Below, piece after piece: positions 34,863-41,221 of a stretch of 41,221 nucleotides of DNA. The stretch is from contig JAYMTF010000285.1 of assembly GCA_036897485.1 (NCBI GenBank), forward strand, positions 1 through 41,221, in the 5' to 3' direction. The translations under genes were made by a program, and so were the position numbers. Origin of the DNA: Pelargonium nanum. Lineage: Eukaryota > Streptophyta > Magnoliopsida > Geraniales > Geraniaceae. How positions within the stretch are numbered: the stretch's first letter is position 1; the number at the start of each line of letters is the position of its first letter. Below the pieces are notes generated by a model. It did not search any database. It was given only the letters and a program-made list of their open reading frames with translations, and was not told the origin of the DNA.

Positions 34863-35435
34863 TTGCCCAAAGTTGTGCCTATATCATCAGGTAACGATTC
34901 TGATTGTCGTTGATTCTCTCTTTTCATTCCCGTCTTAGTGATCTTATTCCCAGACATGACATTAGGCAGTTTATAATTCTCCTTCCTGAGACGTTTTCGA
35001 CTTTTTGTATGCTCACGCTTGCATTATTATTTGTGGTTAATTTCACGTGCACAGGGCGTAGATTATAAAAAAGTCTCAATAAAAATTAGTTTTTGTTTCT
35101 CGAACCCTTTGTCCCACTGCATCATTGTTCATCTTTTGGAATATTAGTTTATTTATTACTTTTATCAATATTATTTCAGAATTCCAAGTCAATGCTATAA
35201 TATTCTTTTCTTGGACAGTCCTTAATGGTCTGTCAATATGTATATAATATGAACTATAGGGTTATTATATATACAAGCATGGTCCATACTGGTAGGCGGT
35301 AACATAACAAATATAGTGTTACCGCAAAACTTTATCAGTGGAGGTGTCCAAGTCCCAAAACCAGAATATGTTACTATAAAGAACTATTTTGCATAGTTTT
35401 ATAACAAACACACAGGAAGGAGGGAAGCTAAGGCC
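34863..35435. other. Spacer and promoter side of thioesterase copy 1
   Basis: AT-rich sequence with no supported coding region. The last hundred bases are the presumed leader and promoter of the first thioesterase gene. Confidence 0.55.
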
Positions 35436-36752
35436 ATGGGAGAAGAACAAGAACAAGCAGGAGCTGTGCGGGCATCGGTGGAATGGCTTCAAGATCTGTC
35501 CAAAATGGGTCACGAGCTCGAAGCCATAACTCTTGATGGCCTGGAGGTTTTGCAAGCAAGGAGAGGCTTCTTTCGCTGCAGTTTCACTGTACCTAGTTAT
35601 TTATCGGTAAAATCTTGATTCTTTATCAGTATTTGATAGTTTCTTGATTCAATTCAAGAAAATTAGTTGCAATTAGAGTGAATGTTTCTAAACTTTAGGA
35701 TCAAGCCGGGAATTGGCAAGTTGGTGCCATGGCAACCATGATTGATGCTGTTGGAGCAGCTGCCATACTCTCTGCTACCGGACATGTCAAAGCATCGGTT
35801 GATTTCAATATCTCCTATCTCGCTACTGTTAAGATTCAAGTATGTTTCTCATATCTTGCAATCAATCCCGTTTTATGTTAATACTCAACTATTAGACTCT
35901 GATATGAATCTTCATTAGAAACTAATCTATATCTAGCCAGTTAGGTTGTTGTTGTTTGACATTCAGAAATTGAAAAATAGCAAAAGATGGACTGATATTG
36001 TTCGAATTTGATTATCAACGGTCCGATTAGAGTTTTAAAACATGTGTGATTTGTGTGTACACTACTTGTCAAAGATATTTACTACCTCTCTCTCTCTCTC
36101 TCAAGTCTCAACCACCCTCAATTTCTACACTCCTTAATACCCAACTACCCTATACAAGTTTACAACCCCTAAATTACACCCTAAACCCCTATATTGGCTC
36201 TTGACCCCTCAAAGAGCCTCTGCTGAACCTTCCTTTTACTCTATCTCTCTATTCTCTATATATTGAGTTGTAATGTAGAGAAAAAAGAATCTCAGCCCCA
36301 ATGAATTTGTGGGCGCCCCAATGAGGTGATGCCACATTATCGATTAAAACCTATACCCGCCCCAATGAATTTGTCGGTGCGTAGCGCCCGCCCGGATTCA
36401 TTTCATTTTTCTCTTGGCTGAGAGTCTCAACGAATTTATAATGGCTGAGATTCCTGATACTCTGTAATGTATGTGTAATCAACTCACACACAAGCTTTAT
36501 CAATACAAGTTCATTTTCAATCACTCCACCTTCACTTCAACACTGCTCAATTAAATGGGTTTGTGATGACAGGAGGAGGTGGTGATAGAAGCAAAGGTTG
36601 TAGGAGACAAGGAAAGGCTAACATCAGTAATTGTGGAGGTGACAAGGAAGGAAAATGGAGAATTGGTTGCTCTTGCTAAACAATGGATGGCTTCTCACAA
36701 TAATGCTGTTGCTGTTGCTGCTACTACTACTAAAGCAACAAGTAAGCTATGA
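35436..36752 (+). CDS. Hotdog-fold acyl-CoA thioesterase (ACOT13/THEM2-like), copy 1, peroxisomal signal
   Basis: Predicted to hydrolyse acyl-CoA thioesters to free acid and CoA. Three exons, 35436-35606, 35699-35839 and 36573-36752, all phase 0, give 163 residues. The 4HBT hotdog domain spans about residue 28 to 150: ITLDGLEVLQARRGFFRCSF, then GNWQVGAMATMIDAVG, KASVDFNISY and EEVVIEAKVV, ending GELVALAKQWMAS. The family motif HGGxxAxLxD reads QVGAMATMID here, so the His kept by the other copies is Gln. An Asn (GNW) and the Asp of MID remain. An Ala/Thr-rich insert precedes the C-terminal SKL, a type 1 peroxisomal targeting signal. There is no transit peptide. It is the first of four direct copies. 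Confidence 0.88.
36086..36103 (+). repeat. (CT)n microsatellite
   Basis: CTCTCT run in intron 2 of thioesterase copy 1, just upstream of the dispersed repeat copy B. Confidence 0.8.
36285..36470 (+). mobile_element. Dispersed repeat, copy B (related to 12695-12860)
   Basis: Ends carry short inverted repeats: GAATCTCAGCC at 36287-36297 and GGCTGAGATTC at 36443-36453. Internally GCCCCAATGAATTTGT occurs twice, about 36296-36310 and 36359-36373. The body aligns with the reverse complement of 12695-12860. It lies wholly inside intron 2 (35840-36572) of thioesterase copy 1. The inverted ends and lack of coding content suggest a MITE-like element. Confidence 0.65.
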
Positions 36753-37269
36753 TCAAAGATGTTAGTTTCAAGATTTTGTTTGTGAACACTTTGTGCATAC
36801 ATAGTTGATACTTGAAAGTGAAATAGTTTCTTGTACTTGTCTTGAAGAAGAGAAACTGTAGAGTTACTCTAGTGAATATGTGAGCACAAGGGGATTGGTG
36901 CATATTCTTTTGGTACATGTACATTAGTTTCAGACAATTTATCTGTGAAATTCCAATTGTTTACTGATGTTGTTTCTACACTCTTTTTTAGTATGAAAAC
37001 ATAACTAAATATATTGGTCTTGCAAATATTTATTGGTAACATGAGATACATGAACCAATGGATATATGCAAACATTTCCTTTTTAAGTTGATTTAGAGAT
37101 CATTGGAAATAGAAAAATGTCATTAAGATGACACTAAATAACATTCCAATACTAAATGGTCAAATGATATCATTACTTCCTCTGACCAAAACCGTAACTG
37201 ATAACACCAACAATAAGACCATTTGCACATAGACACAAACCAAAATCTGCAGAAACCAACAATCCATCC
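36753..37269. other. Spacer between thioesterase copies 1 and 2
   Basis: 3' flank of copy 1 and promoter side of copy 2. AT-rich, no gene seen. Confidence 0.55.
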
Positions 37270-37662
37270 ATGAAAAGGCTTCAAGAAAAAGAAGATGAAC
37301 CAAAGGAGGCTTTTACTATTGAAGGCTTGGCTCTGGAAGGACTAGAAATTGTTGAGTCTCAAAAGGGCTATTTCCTCTGCAGCTTCATCATCCCCAGTAG
37401 CCTATCTGTAAGTCTTCATGATTTCTTGTACTATTTTTGTTTTTAATTTTCCTTTTGAAAGTTTCAGTGGAAAATTGATACACAAAGTTATGGTTTTGGT
37501 GATGCATAAAAAAAAAAGGATGGAGATGGAAATTGGCATGTTGGAGCAATGGCAACCTTAATAGACTCTGTTGGTGCAGTTGCCATAAACTTCTCTGCTG
37601 GTGGAATCAAAGCTTCTCTTGATTTCAACATTTCTTATTACAACACAGCTAAGATCCATGTA

Positions 37663-37731
<69 letters not shown>

Positions 37732-37938
37732 ATAATTACATATTATCTTTTAGTAATTAAGAGATGTTGAATTCAGGAGGAAGTGGTGATAGAGGCAAAG
37801 GTAGTGAGAGAAATGGAGGGGCTATCAGCAGCTCAGGTGGAGATTAGGAACAAAAGTAATGGACAACTTGTGGCTTTGGGCAAACAATGGTTGGCTTCTA
37901 AGAAGAATGTCACTCTTGGCAAAGCAAGTAAGCTTTGA
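37270..37938 (+). CDS. Hotdog-fold acyl-CoA thioesterase, copy 2, peroxisomal signal
   Basis: Three exons, 37270-37407, 37519-37659 and 37777-37938, all phase 0, give 146 residues. The N terminus is shorter than in its neighbours, lacking the IKRLQDLS-type helix. The fold reads FTIEGLALEGLEIVESQKGY, then GNWHVGAMATLIDSVG, KASLDFNISYY and EEVVIEAKVV, ending GQLVALGKQWLAS. The His/Gly/Asp pattern of the ACOT13 motif is kept apart from a Gly-to-Val change (HVG for HGG), as in copies 3 and 4. The C terminus is SKL, a peroxisomal type 1 signal. The acceptor of intron 1 is preceded by a run of A instead of a pyrimidine tract. Intron 2 holds a long CT/TA microsatellite. The gene looks intact, but splicing of intron 1 deserves a check. 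Confidence 0.83.
37669..37729 (+). repeat. Compound (CT)n(AT)n microsatellite
   Basis: About 14 CT units followed by about 16 AT units in intron 2 of thioesterase copy 2, beginning about 10 bases after the splice donor. Likely length-variable. Confidence 0.95.
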
Positions 37939-38006
37939 GAGTGTAGTGTATTAGAGAGATGCTTGTTTTTGGTTTTACTTATTTTCACACATTGTGTGAT
38001 TTTACT

Positions 38007-38635
38007 GTGATTTCTTATGTAACTGCGGTGAAGTCTCATTTAATTGGCATTAGACTTTTTGGTAACATAGTGTCATTTTAGTAATTTACTGCAGTTTGAC
38101 TTTCGATATGGCTTACATGGGGTACCACGTATCATTTTTCTTCGTGTAAAAAGTGACTTGTGTTTTTTAATCTATTTGAAGTGATGTCTCGATTTATAAC
38201 TCGGTTCTCTTAGTAGTATATGGTCATTTTAGTCATTTACTGCAATGTAACGATCGAGATTGATTATATGGGAAACACTTGTAATTTTTCCATGTAAATG
38301 ATGGAATGTATTTCCATGTATATGAAGTGGTGTCTCAATTAACCGCTCAATTCTCAAGGTAACCAAGGGGCATTTTGATCATTTACTCCAATTTGACTAT
38401 AGAGATTGATTTCATGTGAAAACACACATCATTTTTAACATGAAAAAGTCACATGTTTTCTTGGCGGCAAAGGGTCATTTTAGCCACTTACTGCTACTTA
38501 GTTATCGTGATTGATTACATAAGAAATCAAAAGTCATTTTTTCATGTAAAAGATGACATGTATTCTCATGTATCTGAAGCGATGTCTCAAGATGAGGAAC
38601 ACGTCATTTTTAATATAACTAAAATCATTTCTCAC
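38007..38635 (+). repeat. Degenerate tandem repeat, unit about 105-150 bp
   Basis: Similar units begin with (G/T)(G/C)CATTTTxxTCATTTACT at 38072, 38223, 38370 and 38474, and a fifth partial start lies at 38603. Shared internal blocks are GATTGATTxCATxxGAAA, CATTTTTxCATGTAAAA with xTGACATGT, and TGAAGTGATGTCTC. A part-unit (GCGGTGAAGTCTC) precedes the first. Spacings are 151, 147, 104 and 129 bases. No coding content. It fills the gap between thioesterase copies 2 and 3. Confidence 0.75.
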
Positions 38636-38911
38636 TTTATATTTACAGTGTAGAAAAGAACCACACACATTCGTGACATTTATGCATTCCAAAATGTCAT
38701 TAGTTCGTAATCTCGTTTCAACGGCTAACTTATCGAACAAACTATTATTTGTCTACTTACATATTTTAAAATAAAATTGCCTGTGGCGTTGACTAAACTC
38801 TCCACATGCCCCCCAGCAAACAGAGTTGACTTTACGATTAACATTAATCAACCATCAAATCATCAAAATTAAGAAAAGCCCAAATCATAATCCTTGTCTG
38901 AAAAATCCAAA
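38636..38911. other. Promoter side of thioesterase copy 3
   Basis: AT-rich stretch between the tandem repeat and the copy 3 start codon; nothing else identified. Confidence 0.5.
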
Positions 38912-39756
38912 ATGGAAGATGAAATAGTGCAGAGATACATAAAAAGACTTGAAGATCTGTCAAAAGGGCTCATAGGTCACCAGCTTGAGGCCATGACTCT
39001 TCAAGGCATTCAAATCTTGGAAGCTCGAAGAGGCTATTTTCTCTGTAAATTCATCGTCCCCGCCCAACTTTCTGTAAATTCTTTATTTCTCTGCTCCCAT
39101 TCATTTTCTTCTTCTTGATAATATTTTATTTTGATGCTTTAATCTTGATTTGTGTTATAAAAGGATAGAGATGGAAATTGGCACGTTGGTGCCATGTCGA
39201 CGCTAATCGACATCGTCGGCGGGAACGCATTATACTCCGTTGCCGATGAAATAAAAGTGTCCGTTGATCTCAGCATTTCATATTTCTCTGCTGCCAAGAT
39301 TCAAGTAATTGGCTTTCTTTTAATTTTGTTTTTATACATACATTGCTTTCAGAAGAGCTTGAACTCGAGACCTCACAACGAGAGTTGGAAAGTACAAGAG
39401 TACTAACTACTTAATTTGTGAATATTAACCCGACTTAAACTTTTCTAGTCGTAGTTGGAATTGTGGCGAATGAAGGATTTTGCGACGTTAACATTAACTG
39501 GCTCGTTGCGTGTCACCATGTTGTTGTTTTAATCAATGATTGATAGTTTTAGGTCATTACTCAATTTTATTTCAATATCATATGTTTTTATGAATTGACA
39601 ATGGGAATGGCATGGCAGGAAGAGGTAGTGATAGAGGCAAAAGTTGTTGGGCAAAGAGAGAGGCTAACATCAGTGATGGTGGAGGTTACAAGGAAACAAA
39701 ATGGAGCTTTGCTTGCTTTGGGGAAACAATGGATGGCTTCCACTAGTAGGCTTTAA
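38912..39756 (+). CDS. Hotdog-fold acyl-CoA thioesterase, copy 3, peroxisomal signal
   Basis: Three exons, 38912-39073, 39164-39304 and 39619-39756, all phase 0, give 146 residues. It starts MEDEIVQRYIKRLEDLSKGL, like copy 4. The fold continues LEAMTLQGIQILEARRGYF, GNWHVGAMSTLIDIVG, KVSVDLSISYFSAAKI, EEVVIEAKVV and GALLALGKQWMAS. It ends in SRL, also an accepted type 1 peroxisomal signal. The sequence around exon 2 (GGNALYSVADEI) departs most from the other copies, which may affect the acyl pocket. An ATG earlier in the same frame was not found, so 38912 is taken as the start. Confidence 0.88.
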
Positions 39757-40212
39757 CATTCTTGTAACAAAATTGTTGTTCAAAATCTTGTGTTCTGACT
39801 TACTAAATTTGTAAAACGATTTTTTATTATGATAATATTCGAAGACTGAAATAAACGTAATAAGTTTTTTATGTATGTGTTTTTAATCCGACTTGAAATG
39901 AAGACTCTACGAGTTATTGCACAATAAGACATACTTTTAATATAAAACGGTCATACCAAAAAATTGTTCAATTTGATCGGATACAAAAGTTCGACGGAAA
40001 TACCCTTTTCGTACATGTTTATAATACATATGCACTTTACCCCCAATTTCTAGTGAGTTAGACCAATTAGGTCATTAGTGGACATTCATTTTTTCTATTG
40101 TGCTAGTGGAACCTACCCATTAGGTCATTACCAAGCTTCAAATTAGCTTTAATGGTGGTCGGTACAGAGAGATAAAAGAGAAGAGAGAGGGAGAGAGCAG
40201 TGAGGAGCCACC
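39757..40212. other. Spacer and promoter of thioesterase copy 4
   Basis: AT-rich until about 40165, then a purine-rich GAGAGA leader leading to CCACCATGG, a strong start context for copy 4. No other gene. Confidence 0.55.
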
Positions 40213-40606
40213 ATGGAAGACGAAGACCAAGTTCTTGAAAAATCCATAAAAAGACTTCAAGATCTGTCAAATGGCATCATCAGCTACGAACTCGAGGCCA
40301 TAACTCTCCAAGGTCTCCACATCGTCCAAGCTCGGAGAGGCCATTTTCTCTGCAATCTCATCGTCCCCAATCGCGTATCTGTAAAAAAATCTTCATTTCT
40401 CCGACAATTTTGTTAAAGTAGTCGAATCTTGCAAGCGTTTTATGGGTATTTGGTGTTGGTTTGTGTAGGATCGAGATGGGAATTGGCACGTTGGGGCAAT
40501 GGCAACCTTAATCGACAACATCGGATCCGCCGCCATTTACTCCTCCGGCCAAGTCAAAGTCTCCGTTGACTTCAGTGTCTCCTATTACTCAACCGTCAAG
40601 ATTCTT
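40213..40606 (+). CDS. Hotdog-fold acyl-CoA thioesterase, copy 4 (3' exon outside window)
   Basis: Two of the expected three exons are present, 40213-40380 and 40469-40606, phase 0, giving 102 residues. It starts MEDEDQVLEKSIKRLQDLSN and continues LEAITLQGLHIVQARRGHF, GNWHVGAMATLIDNIG and KVSVDFSVSYYSTVKIL. Exon 2 is one codon shorter than in the other copies, the codon missing in the AIYSSGQVK loop. The donor after KIL (GTAAGT) is intact. The third exon (EEVVIEAKVV in the paralogues) was not found in the remaining 615 bases. It is most likely beyond the right edge, delayed by a MITE in the intron, rather than lost. Confidence 0.85.
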
Positions 40607-40903
40607 GTAAGTTTTCTCTACCCTTTTCCTCAATTTCATTTCTAGGGTTAGACATTTGTTTCATGACTTGTATAAAAGTCAAAAGTTGTAGTAAAAATGT
40701 TCATTTCTTGCGAGAATTTGAGTTGACTAAACAATAAGACACATAGCTCAGCCAATCTTGGTAACACTTCTCCACCTGCAAAAGGAGCTGTCACTTCCAC
40801 TCATCTTGGGCCACATCAGAAAATGGCAGCACCAAAAGCCCAATTTTTGTTTGCTTCACCTTTGCTTTTGGCCCACTTTTGTAATGATTGAGAAGCAAAA
40901 ATA

Positions 40904-41199
40904 TTACCTCCGTTTCAAATTAAATGTCATTCTAGAGGTTTTCACAAGTATTAAGGAAATATGTTAAATAACCTTCTTACCCTTAGATAAAAACATAAAA
41001 TTCATCATTACTAGTCCACTACTAATATATTTATTCAACTTTAATGCTAGAAATCTTTCATCTTACATATGAAAGTCATTATGACAAAGGGCATTATGGA
41101 AAAGTCATGTGTAAATATTTGCTAAAAGAGGAAAATGACATTTATTTTGAAACAAAAATTGAAGTCTAGAATGACATTTAATTTGAAACGGAGGAAGTA
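40904..41199. mobile_element. Stowaway-like MITE in intron 2 of thioesterase copy 4
   Basis: Near-perfect terminal inverted repeats: CCTCCGTTTCAAATTAAATG with TCATTCTAGA at the left end, and the reverse complement (TCTAGAATGACATTTAATTT, then GAAACGGAGG) at the right. The element is about 296 bases, AT-rich and without a reading frame. TA lies next to both ends, as expected for Tc1/mariner-type insertion. The close match of the arms suggests a fairly recent insertion. Confidence 0.85.
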
Positions 41200-41221
41200 T
41201 TTAACTTCTGTCAGGCCCAAT

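Noticed and set aside
1-41221. CRISPR arrays, operons, bacterial-type terminators, organelle insertions
   Set aside because: Nothing of this kind was seen. The window is ordinary plant nuclear DNA with spliced genes.

Overview
The window is nuclear DNA of a flowering plant, almost certainly a dicot. Most coding regions are split by GT-AG introns in AT-rich DNA. The proteins are plant-specific: a plastid ribosomal protein, a DUF247 protein, an HD-ZIP IV homeodomain factor, a thylakoid curvature protein and a plant golgin. The introns and spacers carry SINE-like, Stowaway-like and other small repeats. I rebuilt the gene models by hand from reading frames, splice sites and remembered family similarity; no search was run. 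The species cannot be named from this sequence.

Layout. 1-1786 (-): 5' part of the eIF2B epsilon gene, cut by the window edge. 3167-3655 (+): intronless plastid ribosomal protein S17, with a SINE inserted just upstream. 4475-5871 (-): two-exon DUF247 gene. 6372-12322 (-): ten-exon GLABRA2-type HD-ZIP IV gene whose introns hold several mobile-element relics. 12323-18229: about 5.9 kb with no recognised gene. 18230-20314 (-): six-exon CURT1-type gene, divergent from 21876-31353 (+), a 19-exon golgin candidate 5 (TMF-like) gene. About 32.3-34.9 kb (+): a broken, intron-poor coding region of unknown family, possibly an endogenous viral element or an orphan gene, preceded by leader exons that look spliced. 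35436-41221 (+): a head-to-tail array of four small hotdog-fold acyl-CoA thioesterase genes, the last cut by the window edge.

The single-copy genes are functionally unrelated: translation, plastid ribosome, epidermal cell fate, thylakoid shape and Golgi tethering. The only real gene cluster is the thioesterase array. All three complete copies end in a peroxisomal targeting tripeptide (SKL, SKL, SRL), so they are probably peroxisomal enzymes. The most unusual region is the frame-broken coding block beside this array. A degenerate four-to-five-unit tandem repeat lies between thioesterase copies 2 and 3.
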